Shown: positions 1 to 12,393, counted from the stretch's first letter. The stretch: 64,000 bases of DNA from Aegicerativicinus sediminis (GCF_015476115.1 NZ_CP064295.1:490001-554000), one strand, 5' to 3'. Program-made: numbers and translations. Notes: generated by a model not told the origin, from the sequence alone.

Positions 1-1252
<1,252 letters not shown>

Positions 1253-1322
1253 ATTGTTGCTCTTTATGTTATTCAAGATTCTATCTACACCGCCGAACCG
1301 AAGCCCGGCGGCGCTCGTATCC

Positions 1323-1346
1323 GCCGGGGCGCCTAAGCGCCCCGGC
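1323..1346 (-). other. perfect 10-bp stem-loop before 23S
   Basis: A GC-rich inverted repeat with a 4-base loop (CTAA on the plus strand) lies between tRNA-Ala and 23S. All ten pairs are Watson-Crick. It is probably part of the rRNA processing structure flanking 23S. There is no T-tract on the transcribed strand, so it is not a terminator. Confidence 0.5.
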
Positions 1347-1369
1347 TATGTTTTTCGTGTTTCTCTTTT

Positions 1370-1390
1370 CCCAATATGTCAATGAACTTT
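1370..1390 (-). promoter_or_regulatory. boxA-like antitermination element, spacer copy 2
   Basis: On the transcribed strand this reads AAAGTTCATTGACATATTGG. It matches the 16S leader copy at 3449-3469 in 20 of 21 positions and resembles boxA (consensus TGCTCTTTAACA). Position ahead of 23S fits Nus-factor-dependent antitermination of the rRNA transcript. Confidence 0.5.
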
Positions 1391-1410
1391 CGTGCCCGAA
1401 ACGGGCCCTG

Positions 1411-1484
1411 TGGAGAATATCGGAGTCGAACCGATGACCTCCTGCGTGCAAGGCAGGCGCTCTAGCCAGCTGAGCTAATCCCCC
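1411..1484 (-). tRNA. tRNA-Ala (anticodon TGC)
   Basis: A 74-nt cloverleaf on the minus strand. The 7-bp acceptor stem is GGGGGAT against ATTCTCC with discriminator A. The D arm starts TAGCTCAGC, the anticodon loop is TTGCACG, and the T arm contains GGTTCGACTCC. The CCA end is not encoded. It sits in the 16S-23S spacer downstream of tRNA-Ile, the common Ile-Ala arrangement. Confidence 0.97.
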
Positions 1485-1564
1485 GTAAAAACCCCAAAAG
1501 CCTCCCTGGAGACCCTGGTGCTACCGACGGCAACACGGGTAACCCAACTTCTAAAATTTCCTTT

Positions 1565-1581
1565 CAGTATATAATGAACTT
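1565..1581 (-). promoter_or_regulatory. degenerate boxA-like element, spacer copy 1
   Basis: The transcribed strand reads AAGTTCATTATATACTG between tRNA-Ile and tRNA-Ala. It shares the AAGTTCATT core with the two better copies in this operon but diverges after it. Weaker evidence than the other copies. Confidence 0.3.
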
Positions 1582-1624
1582 CCCTAAGCAATGCCCGGCA
1601 AATCGCCAAAACAAGCTTAGCTTG

Positions 1625-1698
1625 TAGTCTCAGGCAGACTCGAACTGCCGACCTCTACATTATCAGTGTAGCGCTCTAACCAGCTGAGCTATGAGACT
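1625..1698 (-). tRNA. tRNA-Ile (anticodon GAT)
   Basis: A 74-nt cloverleaf on the minus strand with a perfect acceptor stem (AGTCTCA against TGAGACT) and discriminator A. The anticodon loop is CTGATAA, giving GAT for isoleucine, and the T arm contains AGTTCGAGTCT. CCA is not encoded. It lies directly downstream of 16S in the rRNA transcript. Confidence 0.97.
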
Positions 1699-1810
1699 GC
1701 ATTTATTTTATAAAAAAAAGGGATCGACAGTGAAAAGAACGGGCCACCCTCGCGCCGGGGGGACCGAAAGGTCCGCCGGCTGCCCGGAACGCATCCGGGC
1801 AACTTCTCTA

Positions 1811-3330
<1,520 letters not shown>

Positions 3331-3655
3331 AGATTCTTAAATATCTTCCGACGGAATATCCTCCAGGTGCCCCCCTTAAGGGGCGCTCAAAATGGTCTGT
3401 TCTTCTCTTTGTTCCCGCCACCTAAAACAGTGGCGGTACGCTGTCAATCCCAATATGTTAATGAACTTTTTCCGTTCCGCCCAAATGCCCTTCCGGACAA
3501 AAGCGGGTGCAAATATAAAACCCTTTTTCCATTCCCGCAAAACCTTTTTCAAAAAAAAATCCCGCTCCAAAAAAAACACCAATAAGGACCCATATGAACG
3601 ACGCAAAAAAACTTCTCCGGTACCCCAATCGGGGACCTCCCCTTTTTTGCGGCTG
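3331..3655 (-). other. 16S rRNA leader
   Basis: About 320 transcribed bases between the rRNA promoter and 16S. They hold several inverted repeats: GCCCCCC against GGGGCGC near 3370-3387, CGCCAC against GTGGCG near 3417-3436, and TTCCG A CGGAA near 3346-3356. There is also one boxA-like element. No protein gene is credible here; the overlapping frames on both strands are leader artefacts. Confidence 0.75.
3449..3469 (-). promoter_or_regulatory. boxA-like antitermination element, leader copy
   Basis: On the transcribed strand it reads AAAGTTCATTAACATATTGG. It recurs almost unchanged (one mismatch) in front of 23S at 1370-1390. The TTAACA core resembles boxA of rRNA antitermination systems. Confidence 0.55.
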
Positions 3656-3688
3656 CAAAGATAGTGTTGAATGTTTGAATATTCCAAA
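3656..3688 (-). promoter_or_regulatory. rRNA operon promoter (Bacteroidota type)
   Basis: On the minus strand there is TTTG (complement of 3685-3688), 21 bases, then TATCTTTG (complement of 3656-3663). This matches the -33 TTTG / -7 TAnnTTTG promoter of this phylum. An AT-rich stretch upstream (3690-3760) could act as an UP-like element. Transcription runs toward the 16S leader. Confidence 0.7.
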
Positions 3689-3814
3689 CACTTTTAAAAT
3701 AAAATTTCCAATATTTTTTCCGGACCTGAATACTAGGTATTTACAACAAAAAAAATATTAGATTCCAATAGGCCGAAACCATAAAGCCAAAAAACAGATG
3801 CTTCTAAAAAAATT

Positions 3815-5803
3815 CTAAAGAAAGAAATTCCAGACTAGACCAAAACGAATAACAAAGTCCCGATAGGGATAATTTGGCGCAGAATAATAATTATATCCTG
3901 TAAAAGATGAATTGAAATGCTCCAATTTAAAAAACAATCGTGTCTGCCTAACTTTCGCATTTACAAAAAAATCGAACATAGGAAAGCCTCCAAGCTCTTG
4001 ATCATTCTGAACATAAAATTCTGCCAAGACAGGATCGTATGCATTCATATTATACTTGGTAAAGTATTTAAAAGTAATGCCTGTTTGTAAATAAAGCGCT
4101 TTATCAAACAAATGGTTTTCATAATAAAAAGTATTCCGACTAATGAATTCTGGAACATTAAAAACCGTTGTTCCATCTAAAATGTTCTGGTACATAATGG
4201 TATTATCCAATCCAAAATGACCTAGCCTGAACTCTTTATTAACCTTAAATTTTAAAAAACTAACAGTGCCGTCATTTTGCAATGGTTGGACAATATTATC
4301 CTCAACACCGAAATAGGTATAGTTATTTATTAATGAGTAATCAACGAAAAGGTTCAGGTATTTTTCGGACTTCCAGCCTCCACCAATGGTTTGGGAGGTA
4401 ACATTTTCAAAATCCCCATAATTATCCCAATTATAATTGATATAATCACTCTGAAACAACAATTGGTTAAAATTGGGTTGGGCTGAATTATTGGCGAAGA
4501 ATGCCGTGAAGGTTTCAGTTTTAAAAAGAGGGATATCAGCTTCAAGTCTCAAGTGATTACCGCTTAAAGGTTCCGAAAGGTTTAAACTAAAATTCCCCCT
4601 AAACTTAAGAAAACTAAATTCCTTTTTATACGCTCCTCCAATTTGAATCAAAGACTCCTTAATTCTATTTCTTATGAAATTCCCCTCCAGATTAACTAAT
4701 GAGTTATAGCCATAATTCAAATTAAGATAATCTACATTGAAATTGATATTTCCTAAAATTTTGGAACGAAATGACAAAAAACCACCAAACCGAAAATCTT
4801 CCAGGGTTACCTTGTCATGAATGACATTGCCAAATGAGCCTCCCAAATAACCTGAGGCAACATCCTGCTTGTATTGGTAATATTTGTCTTCAAAATGAAT
4901 TTTGTTTCCAATAGTTAATGCATAATCTTTTAAAGAGTCACTCTCTCTGAAAAGGTCGTATTCATGTTCAAGATAAAATCGTTTCCCAATTAATATACTT
5001 TCAGCATTCTGAAACCTAGGATCGAAGGTTCCACGGTCTAAAAAATCTGAATTGCCCGATTCAAATTTTTCTAGGTCTTCATCTAACAACCCACCATTTT
5101 CTTGATTCATCAAATCTTGAGACAGAAAATGTGCCCTGGCCCTATAACGATTCGTCTTATTATAGTAGTTGGCAGTAAACCTAAAGTTTCCAGTACTTGT
5201 GAGTATGTGTTGATAAACCCCCAAGGATCTTAATCCCTTATAACCAATTGAAAAATTAAAATGCTTAGATATATTGGTAGTAAACATGGCATCTAAAAGC
5301 TGACCCTGCTGAAAAGCCGTCTTATAGAATAATTCTGTTAATGGTGTTGGAACATGATAATAGTAGGTATCTTCAAGTTCCATGTAATTGAAATGCCTAG
5401 CTCTAGCTGCAAATAATGGGAGGGTATTTTCATGAGCAAAATTCTCACTGAGTTTATTATAGGTTTGGCCTAAATTGGAAAAAGGGAGAAGCTCAAAATT
5501 ATCCTTCCTTAAATAATTGAATTTATAGTCTTTTTTGAGGCTTAAAGTGGTATCAACAAAGGTCGTGTCTCTATAATGATTTATTATAAGGTATTGAGTA
5601 ATCTCGGCCTTTTCTTGCTTTGCCTGACCAGATCTGTTCCTATCCCTTCTATTGGATAGGGTGTCGTTTGTCCTAACTCCTTGCTCTCTTCTTATTGAAT
5701 CTATCATCCTAGGATTTGGCTTTTGCACCTTTGGTCGCTGTCCATAAGACATTGAAGTGACCATTATGGCTAGAAAGAGAAAAGAGATTCGAAGTGGGTG
5801 CAT
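3815..5803 (-). CDS. putative outer-membrane porin (Porin_10-like)
   Basis: A 662-residue exported protein with a signal peptide ending at about residue 21 (SMSYGQ). After a short basic, Arg-rich linker (about 22-65) the rest is rich in alternating aromatic and polar beta strands and ends in a terminal Phe (NFFL region), as expected of an outer-membrane barrel. Size and overall character match the putative porin family (Porin_10) common in Bacteroidota. The substrate is unknown. A -7 element lies about 15 bases upstream of the start and a strong hairpin separates it from the upstream susD, so it is probably its own transcription unit. Confidence 0.7.
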   Translation of the reverse strand: MHPLRISFLFLAIMVTSMSYGQRPKVQKPNPRMIDSIRREQGVRTNDTLSNRRDRNRSGQAKQEKAEITQYLIINHYRDTTFVDTTLSLKKDYKFNYLRKDNFELLPFSNLGQTYNKLSENFAHENTLPLFAARARHFNYMELEDTYYYHVPTPLTELFYKTAFQQGQLLDAMFTTNISKHFNFSIGYKGLRSLGVYQHILTSTGNFRFTANYYNKTNRYRARAHFLSQDLMNQENGGLLDEDLEKFESGNSDFLDRGTFDPRFQNAESILIGKRFYLEHEYDLFRESDSLKDYALTIGNKIHFEDKYYQYKQDVASGYLGGSFGNVIHDKVTLEDFRFGGFLSFRSKILGNINFNVDYLNLNYGYNSLVNLEGNFIRNRIKESLIQIGGAYKKEFSFLKFRGNFSLNLSEPLSGNHLRLEADIPLFKTETFTAFFANNSAQPNFNQLLFQSDYINYNWDNYGDFENVTSQTIGGGWKSEKYLNLFVDYSLINNYTYFGVEDNIVQPLQNDGTVSFLKFKVNKEFRLGHFGLDNTIMYQNILDGTTVFNVPEFISRNTFYYENHLFDKALYLQTGITFKYFTKYNMNAYDPVLAEFYVQNDQELGGFPMFDFFVNAKVRQTRLFFKLEHFNSSFTGYNYYSAPNYPYRDFVIRFGLVWNFFL

Positions 5804-5817
5804 AGAAAAAATTTAAG

Positions 5818-5825
5818 CAAAAATA
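5818..5825 (-). promoter_or_regulatory. -7 element of the porin gene
   Basis: The minus strand reads TATTTTTG, matching TAnnTTTG, 15 bases before the porin ATG and just after the preceding terminator. No convincing -33 element was found. Confidence 0.4.
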
Positions 5826-5854
5826 AATCTTTACTTTAACTCTTGCTTGTATTA

Positions 5855-5890
5855 ATAAAAAAACCACCTCGAATGAGGTGGTTTTTTATA
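5855..5890. terminator. terminator after the first susCD operon
   Basis: A perfect 12-bp stem (arms 5859-5870 and 5875-5886, loop GAAT) with A-runs before and T-runs after, so it can work on either strand. On the minus strand it ends the susC-susD transcript 18 bases after the stop codon. A 32-base core is identical to the terminator at 10695-10726. Confidence 0.85.
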
Positions 5891-5904
5891 TTATTAAATA
5901 AATT

Positions 5905-7281
5905 CTAGTACCCGGCGTTTTGTACCATGTTAGAATTTGCATTCATCTCAGAAAGAGGTATTGGCCAAGCAAATAAAGTACTTGGGTAAGGAATAACTTG
6001 AGCAATATTACCTAAAGTTCCAGCGGCTTCCATATCCATTCCTGTTCTTAGCATATCGTCGTATCTGAATCCTTCGAACATCAATTCTTTTCTACGCTCA
6101 TTTAAGATGTCATCCTTAGTCACTGTAGTGTAAGCTGATGCTCCTCTATTTGAAGTAATTTTATTCAATTCAGTAGCTGCGTCTCCACCAGTTTCAAAAA
6201 GAGCCTCAGCATAGTTTAAAATAACTTCTTCATATCTGAATAAAGGAATGTTATCGGTATAAGAAATGTTGTCTGGATATTTACCGTAATTTCTCAACAT
6301 ATCACCTTGGTAACCTAAGATATCTGCTCTAACGTCACCGTCTTCAAAGATGTCTAACACCTCGTCAAACACTTGGATGTCTCCATAACCACTACCATCA
6401 TCATTAGCTCTATAGATATAAGCTAAACCGTTGATACCAGCATTATCAGTTGCCGAGTTAGCCAATTCAAAAATAACATTTGAACCGCCTGCTCCACCCC
6501 AACTACTTACATAGTTCGCGGCAGGAATTACACTATATAAACCTGAATCGATAACAACCTTAGCAGCATCACGCGCTCTTGTCCACTCGCCAAAATATAC
6601 AGCTACTCTAGCTTCTAAAGCTTTTGCAACATATTTAGAAACGAACACTTTTGAATTGTCATAGCTTGAATCCATCATGTTAAAAGCAGCTTCTAAATCA
6701 CTATAAATAGCAGCTTTTACTTCGTCGATAGTATTCCTAGCTGGAAATAAGTTGTCACCTTTAAAAGTAGTAACAATTGGAACACCTAAATTACCTCCAC
6801 CAGCATGTTGCTGACCATAGGCTCTCAACAAATCAAAATGACCTAAAGCTCTTAAAGCCATAGCCTGACCTTGGATATGTCGACCATAGTCTACATCACC
6901 TTCCAAAGATTCAACATTTGTACCGATTATAATATTCAAATCAGCAATAAATGCATAAGCAGTTCCCCAAATCCAACCAGTATTGTTATTGTATAAATAC
7001 TGACTTTGGGTAGTAAACCTACCTGAATTACCATTAGAGAAGGTGTTATCTGATCTTACTTCATTATAAATGATCATGTCTCTACCATAATATCCGGAAC
7101 CGGTCATGGTACTATGTGCACCCTTAAGTATGCTATACAGGTTGTCTACCCTTGTAATACTTCCTTCAACACTTTTACTTTGTGCTAAAGTAGGATCTAA
7201 ATCATCTGTAGTACAAGCATTAACAGCAAATAAAGCTGCGAACACCCATAATATTTTAACTATTCTATTCATCTTTTTCAT
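5905..7281 (-). CDS. SusD/RagB-family nutrient-binding lipoprotein
   Basis: A 458-residue lipoprotein. Residues 1-23 form a lipoprotein signal with lipobox Cys in FAVNAC, followed by an acidic stretch that favours surface export. The remainder has the mostly helical, TPR-like SusD layout, including the ALRALGHFDLLRAYG segment typical of the N-terminal half and a C-terminal region with NERRKELMFEG. It would sit on its SusC partner as a lid and bind the substrate at the cell surface. It starts 5 bases after the susC stop, so the two are coupled. Met-4 is an alternative start. No glycoside hydrolase or peptidase is adjacent, so the ligand cannot be inferred. Confidence 0.9.
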   Translation of the reverse strand: MKKMNRIVKILWVFAALFAVNACTTDDLDPTLAQSKSVEGSITRVDNLYSILKGAHSTMTGSGYYGRDMIIYNEVRSDNTFSNGNSGRFTTQSQYLYNNNTGWIWGTAYAFIADLNIIIGTNVESLEGDVDYGRHIQGQAMALRALGHFDLLRAYGQQHAGGGNLGVPIVTTFKGDNLFPARNTIDEVKAAIYSDLEAAFNMMDSSYDNSKVFVSKYVAKALEARVAVYFGEWTRARDAAKVVIDSGLYSVIPAANYVSSWGGAGGSNVIFELANSATDNAGINGLAYIYRANDDGSGYGDIQVFDEVLDIFEDGDVRADILGYQGDMLRNYGKYPDNISYTDNIPLFRYEEVILNYAEALFETGGDAATELNKITSNRGASAYTTVTKDDILNERRKELMFEGFRYDDMLRTGMDMEAAGTLGNIAQVIPYPSTLFAWPIPLSEMNANSNMVQNAGY

Positions 7282-7286
7282 TTTTT

Positions 7287-10200
7287 TTAAAAGGTTAAAT
7301 TAACACCGAACATAAACGTTCTGGTTGGTGGGGTTTCCAACCCAGTTTGACCTCCTAAATCTTGTTCAGGGTCATATAACAAGTTATCATCTTTAACCCA
7401 AGTAGCAAGGTTGTTTCCACGAACATATATTCTTGCACTTTGCATTCCTACTAAGGACATTACTTCAGAAGGGATGTTATAACCAACGGTAACTGATCTT
7501 AACCTAAAGAAATCACCGTCATACAAGAATTTAGAATGTCTTTGCCAAGGTTGACCTGCACTAGTAAATTTACCATATCTAGTTTGGTCACCTGGCTGTT
7601 GCCATCTGTCTAACAAGGTTTGGTAACCATTGTAAGCAAATACAGGGTAACCATTAGCTTGATTTAAATATAAATGCCAACCCTCATAAATTTTGTGACC
7701 TCCAGCATAGTAACCAGTAGCATTAAGGAAGAATCCTTTAAAGTTGAAATTTAAATTCATACCTGCCGTAAGTGTAGGAATAGCATTTCCACCTTGCCAT
7801 ACAGCTTCTGCCTCATTAAAGTTAGTAGTTGTAGCACCATCTACCCCATTAACATACCATTCTTCAGCTCCAGTTTCTGAATTAACTCCTGCCCAAGTTG
7901 GCATATAATATTCTCTTACGGCATGACCAGTTTCAATTCGGTCAATCGTAGAAGTTATTGTTCTTTCAATTCCATTAGGATCTAAAGGCAACTTGGTTAC
8001 TTCGTTTTCAACTGTTGCCAAATTACCACCGATGCTAAACTGTACATCTTCTGAATCTACTATGTTAGCATTCAATTCGAATTCCCAACCAATATTCTCT
8101 AACTCACCAATGTTTTGGGTTTGGCTAGCAAATCCAGTAGTTTGGGATAATGGTACATTCAATAATAAGTCAGTAGATTCTCTTTTGAAATAAGCAACGC
8201 TACCTGAAAGTACATTATTGAACAATCCAAAATCAACACCTACATCAAGGGTATTAGACTTTTCCCAAGACAAATCTTCATTACCAAAAGTTGATACAGT
8301 CTGAGCACCTTCACCATTGTAATCTACACTGAAGCTAAATAACGATTGGTAATTGTTCAATCCGATATTGGCGTTCCCTGTAACACCGTATGCTCCACGT
8401 AGCTTAAGATAATCTACAAAGTCAGAATTTTCTAAGAAGGCCTCTTTATGCAAGTTCCAAGCGGCACCTACAGACCAGAAATTACCCCAACGATTGTCTT
8501 GTGAGAATCTAGAATTTCCTTCTCTACGATAAGTGGCATCAAAAACATATCTACTTTGGAACGCTGTATATTGGGCTTGAGCCAAATACGCACCTACATA
8601 CCAATCACTGTAACTTGAGCTGTTAGATATTGGACTACCAGCACTATCTAAGTTGAATAGTCCATCATCGGCAAAGTTTTCAGAATAACCTCCTAAGAAG
8701 TAACTCCTGTTAGATTGATATTCTTGAAGAATACGGAAATCAAACTCATGATTTTCATTTAAATCTAAAGCATACTCTAAGTAGTTTTGGAATACGTAAG
8801 TAACATTGGTTCTATCGTATTGAGACGCATCACCTGAAGTTGCCACACCGTATCCATAATTTCTGTTGGAATAGGTTCTAGTGTTATACAATTGTAAATC
8901 CACATTGAATTTAGTACCAGCCTTAAATCCACCACCTATTTCCCAGTCAAGGGAGTTACCAGAAACTATTCTGGTGAATGTCTGATCATCAATATTTTCT
9001 TCTGCCAAAATTAATGGGTTTGGCAAAGCACCACCCACTTCTGCGTAAGTACCATCGTCATTATAAGGATATCTCAGAGAACTCATGAAATATTTAGACG
9101 TTCTAGCACTTTCAAAATATGCACTAGTTTCAAGGAACGCATCTTGGTACGTCCATGATGCTTGGTTCTGAGTGGAGAATTTTAATTTTGGTGTCAAGTC
9201 TTTTGAAAAACTTAAAGCACCAGAAATTCTTTCGAAAGAAGTTCCGATAACAGTACCTTCTTGCTCCATATAACCTAAAGAGGCAAAAAAGGTATTACCT
9301 TCACCACCACCAGATGCAGATAAACTGTACTGTTGGATTGGAGCATCTCTATTTTCTACGGCTCTACCCCAATTAGCTTCCTTTCGACCACCTTGATCCC
9401 ATGCTCTAAATAAAGAGTTTTGGGTTAAAAGATAATCTTCAGCTTCTTGAGTAGTATCGAAGAAACCATCATTAAAATAAGCTTCACTAGCCAGCTCTAA
9501 TCTTTGAGCTGCAGTTAATGGTAGCGGCCCTTCAGTGGCATCATTTTGCCAACCATACATAGAGCTAAAATTAAAGGTGGTCCTACCTTGTTTACCTGAT
9601 TTGGTTGTAATAACGATTACACCGTTTGCACCACGAGCACCATACTGAGCCGTTGCAGAAGCATCCTTTAATACGGTAATGGATTCGATGTTGTTATTAT
9701 CCAAAGCGGCTAAAGATGAAATTGAGGATCTTGCCCCAAAAGCACCTACGTTACCATTATTTACTGGCACACCGTCGATAACATATAAAGGTTCGTTACC
9801 AGCTGTAATAGAGCTAATACCACGAATTCTTATGTTTGCTACCGAACCTGGAGTACCCGAAGTTGAAGACACCGTTAAACCAGCCACATTTCCTTGTAAA
9901 GCTTGATCTACTGCAGGAGCAGCAATTTGAGAAAGTTGTTCACTATCAACTTTTACAACTGAACCTGTAATGTCTGATCTCTTTTGGGAGGTATAACCAG
10001 TAACAACAACCTCTTCTAGGGTTGCAAAATCTTCTTCCATGGCAACATTAATAACACTGCCAGATCCAACGGTTATTTCTTTTGTTTTCAAACCGACGTA
10101 TGAAAACACTAGCACTTCACCTGTACTTGCGGAAATCGAATACTTTCCATCAAAATCAGTTTGTGCTCCTTTTGAAGTTCCTTTTACAAGAACGTTTACT

Positions 10201-10322
10201 CCAATTAAGGGTATACCGTCACTTGCTCCTGAAACTGTACCTGTGATTGTTCTCTCTTGTGCAAAAGAAAACTGCATCACTAGCATCATCAAAGATGCCA
10301 ACAAAGTAATCTTAAATTTCAT
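7287..10322 (-). CDS. SusC/RagA-family TonB-dependent transporter
   Basis: A 1011-residue outer-membrane transporter. The signal peptide ends near residue 21 (FSFAQ). Next come a carboxypeptidase-regulatory-like beta domain (about 23-105, with the GVNVLVKGTSKGAQTDFDG segment), a TonB box region (LEEVVVTGY, about 103-112), a plug (about 115-240, with VLKDASATAQYGARGANGV) and a 22-strand barrel ending in NLTF. It imports an oligomer captured by the adjacent SusD lipoprotein, using the proton-motive force through TonB. The promoter region resembles that of the second susC at 15553. Confidence 0.95.
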   Translation of the reverse strand: MKFKITLLASLMMLVMQFSFAQERTITGTVSGASDGIPLIGVNVLVKGTSKGAQTDFDGKYSISASTGEVLVFSYVGLKTKEITVGSGSVINVAMEEDFATLEEVVVTGYTSQKRSDITGSVVKVDSEQLSQIAAPAVDQALQGNVAGLTVSSTSGTPGSVANIRIRGISSITAGNEPLYVIDGVPVNNGNVGAFGARSSISSLAALDNNNIESITVLKDASATAQYGARGANGVIVITTKSGKQGRTTFNFSSMYGWQNDATEGPLPLTAAQRLELASEAYFNDGFFDTTQEAEDYLLTQNSLFRAWDQGGRKEANWGRAVENRDAPIQQYSLSASGGGEGNTFFASLGYMEQEGTVIGTSFERISGALSFSKDLTPKLKFSTQNQASWTYQDAFLETSAYFESARTSKYFMSSLRYPYNDDGTYAEVGGALPNPLILAEENIDDQTFTRIVSGNSLDWEIGGGFKAGTKFNVDLQLYNTRTYSNRNYGYGVATSGDASQYDRTNVTYVFQNYLEYALDLNENHEFDFRILQEYQSNRSYFLGGYSENFADDGLFNLDSAGSPISNSSSYSDWYVGAYLAQAQYTAFQSRYVFDATYRREGNSRFSQDNRWGNFWSVGAAWNLHKEAFLENSDFVDYLKLRGAYGVTGNANIGLNNYQSLFSFSVDYNGEGAQTVSTFGNEDLSWEKSNTLDVGVDFGLFNNVLSGSVAYFKRESTDLLLNVPLSQTTGFASQTQNIGELENIGWEFELNANIVDSEDVQFSIGGNLATVENEVTKLPLDPNGIERTITSTIDRIETGHAVREYYMPTWAGVNSETGAEEWYVNGVDGATTTNFNEAEAVWQGGNAIPTLTAGMNLNFNFKGFFLNATGYYAGGHKIYEGWHLYLNQANGYPVFAYNGYQTLLDRWQQPGDQTRYGKFTSAGQPWQRHSKFLYDGDFFRLRSVTVGYNIPSEVMSLVGMQSARIYVRGNNLATWVKDDNLLYDPEQDLGGQTGLETPPTRTFMFGVNLTF

Positions 10323-10326
10323 AAAT

Positions 10327-10415
10327 TAATTATTTGAATTAGCCAAGGCACAAACATGAGGATAAAAACTCAAAAAGTCAAATATGCTTGGTAGAATAAT
10401 TGTTAAAATTTTAAC
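10327..10415 (-). promoter_or_regulatory. promoter region of susC-1 with palindrome
   Basis: Reading toward the gene, there is a perfect 14-bp palindrome GTTAAAATTTTAAC (10402-10415), a -7-like CATATTTG (10379-10386, 7 of 8 to TAnnTTTG), and a 16-base leader block CTAATTCAAATAATTA (10327-10342) ending 4 bases before the start codon. All three recur at matching distances before susC-2, which suggests a shared regulator or sigma factor. The palindrome covers the expected -33 site. Confidence 0.5.
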
Positions 10416-10694
10416 CTTTTAACATTTTTTTTGGAATCTACCATCTTTAAAACTGTACTAAACATGTTCGTTGAGTTAAACTTATGTGAAGAAAAATTCC
10501 TAAAATATTAACAATAGGATTTTTTAAACACCCCTTATTGAGAATTTTATAAAATATCAGTCTGAAAATGCCTTATTAACAAAAATTCAAAAGTTAAAAC
10601 TAACTCGTCTATGAAATAAGATTTTTCAACAGAAAAAGGAATTGAATAATTGAAAATAATTAATTGCATAAAAGATTGATCTAAAAAATTAGGC
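10416..10694. other. non-coding AT-rich intergenic stretch
   Basis: About 280 bases between the susC-1 promoter and the susD-2 terminator. It is very AT-rich, with short poly-A and poly-T runs and no open frame with coding character on either strand. I see no RNA gene or clear motif. Confidence 0.5.
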
Positions 10695-10726
10695 ATAAAA
10701 AAACCACCTCGAATGAGGTGGTTTTT
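10695..10726. terminator. terminator after the second susCD operon
   Basis: The same 32-base hairpin unit as at 5855-5886, with a 12-bp stem, GAAT loop and T-run on both strands. It ends the susC-2/susD-2 transcript 18 bases after its stop codon. Confidence 0.85.
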
Positions 10727-10743
10727 ATTATTAAATGTTAAAA

Positions 10744-12393
10744 TTAATTTTGATCGCCTGGCCCTAAATTTGGGTTAGCATCTATTTCTTTCTGTGGAAT
10801 TTTGAAGATCCAACTATCGTTTTGTGATGGTCTATCTTGTCGGAAACCATCTTGATAAAGTACTTCTGAAGCTCCTGATCCACCATCTGCACCGTGATCG
10901 ATTCCCTCATCCCAACGAATTTTATCAGTATATCCAAATCCTTCGCCCCAAAGTTCCACACCTCTCTGGAATTTGACCTGATCCATTAAAGCAGATTCTG
11001 TACCAAACGCTGTTGCATCGTAAGCAGAATCACGGGCTCCCCCCAATTCTTGAAGGGCAGCTTGGGCTGCTGCAATATTACCAAGCATAGTTTCTGCCTC
11101 AGCTTCTATTAAATACATTTCTGCAGAACGCATATAAATGATATCGTCTGGATCTATAGTACCTGGATTTTTTTGTAACATCTTTACATGCATATAAGGA
11201 TGTTCGTTATGTGCTGTAGTCCATCCATATAAATCTCTATAAAACTTTTCTGCTGCTTCAAACTCTTCTTCAGTAGTATATAATGGGTTGGTATTGTTTG
11301 CCCAACCACCTTCGCCATTAGCTGCGGAAGTATTGGTATTTGGCGCATCAACTAAAAATACATCTTTTCTATAATCAGTATCAGGAATGGCATCTACCAA
11401 TCTTCTATCAGCTATTTTAGGATTGTTTCTATTTTGACTACCATTAAATGTATTACACATTAAATAGAAATAGGAACGGAAAAAGGTGGTTTCAGTTTCT
11501 ATCACATTACTGCCCCAAATAACTTCTGGAAGTAATGTAGTGTTAAAACCAGATTTCCATTGGCTTTCGCTCATCAATGGATAATTTTGTCGGGCCATTT
11601 TTGCTGCATCTGCAGCAATACGCCATTGTCCACTATTTAATGCAATTCTAGCTTTCAAACCATAAGCCACATCTATATTAAGTTGAGACTTTCCATCTGC
11701 GGAACCAGTAGGTCTTTGTGTAGCACCGTCAAAATAATCAATTGCCATATTAATATCAGACATACATTGATCATAAATCTCTTGTACAGTAGACCTTGGC
11801 TCACTCGTAAAGGGCGCTTCAGAAGCATACAATAAAGGTACTCCAGGATCTGAGGATGGATTTCCAATTAAATATCCTTTGGCAAAATGTTGAACTAATG
11901 ATAGATATCCAAATGCTCTATACGTATAAGCTTGTCCGATAATTTCCTTAAGTCGTGCATCCTCAGTCAAACTTCCATCAGTTGCCTTGTTTATTATAGC
12001 GTTTGCATTAGCAATGATATTATAGCGGTGATACCAAAATAATTCGTTTGTTAACGAGGTTTCTTGCGTATGATCTAACCATCTTGCATTATCCCTCCAT
12101 CCTAAATTATTTGCACTAGCAGAATGAATAATTCCTCCCGCTAGGTTATCTCCCATTGGAAGCCAATAATGATCATTCGCTCTAGCAGTATTTCCGCCTG
12201 GAAGAACCCACTGTGATTGAGCATATAATCCACGATGTATTCCATTAAGTATTAGAGCCATATTCTCCGCGGTTGCCAAAGCATCCCCAGAAGAAATTGC
12301 GTCAGTTGGTTTTGTCTCCAGAAAATCGTCTGAACACGAGGTTACCGTAATAAAGCCAACTACGAATAACAATAAGTTTATTTTTCTTAACAT
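10744..12393 (-). CDS. SusD/RagB-family nutrient-binding lipoprotein
   Basis: A 549-residue lipoprotein. I chose the internal Met (12393) because it begins a normal lipoprotein signal (MLRKINLLLF) with lipobox Cys in TVTSC. The longer frame would add 14 polar residues overlapping susC. The body shows SusD features: helical repeats, the AYTYRAFGYLSLVQHFAKG segment, and a C-terminal region with the FGYTDKIRWDEG segment. Partner of the SusC immediately upstream (28-base gap). It is about 90 residues longer than the SusD at 5905-7281, so the two probably bind different ligands. Confidence 0.9.
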   Translation of the reverse strand: MLRKINLLLFVVGFITVTSCSDDFLETKPTDAISSGDALATAENMALILNGIHRGLYAQSQWVLPGGNTARANDHYWLPMGDNLAGGIIHSASANNLGWRDNARWLDHTQETSLTNELFWYHRYNIIANANAIINKATDGSLTEDARLKEIIGQAYTYRAFGYLSLVQHFAKGYLIGNPSSDPGVPLLYASEAPFTSEPRSTVQEIYDQCMSDINMAIDYFDGATQRPTGSADGKSQLNIDVAYGLKARIALNSGQWRIAADAAKMARQNYPLMSESQWKSGFNTTLLPEVIWGSNVIETETTFFRSYFYLMCNTFNGSQNRNNPKIADRRLVDAIPDTDYRKDVFLVDAPNTNTSAANGEGGWANNTNPLYTTEEEFEAAEKFYRDLYGWTTAHNEHPYMHVKMLQKNPGTIDPDDIIYMRSAEMYLIEAEAETMLGNIAAAQAALQELGGARDSAYDATAFGTESALMDQVKFQRGVELWGEGFGYTDKIRWDEGIDHGADGGSGASEVLYQDGFRQDRPSQNDSWIFKIPQKEIDANPNLGPGDQN

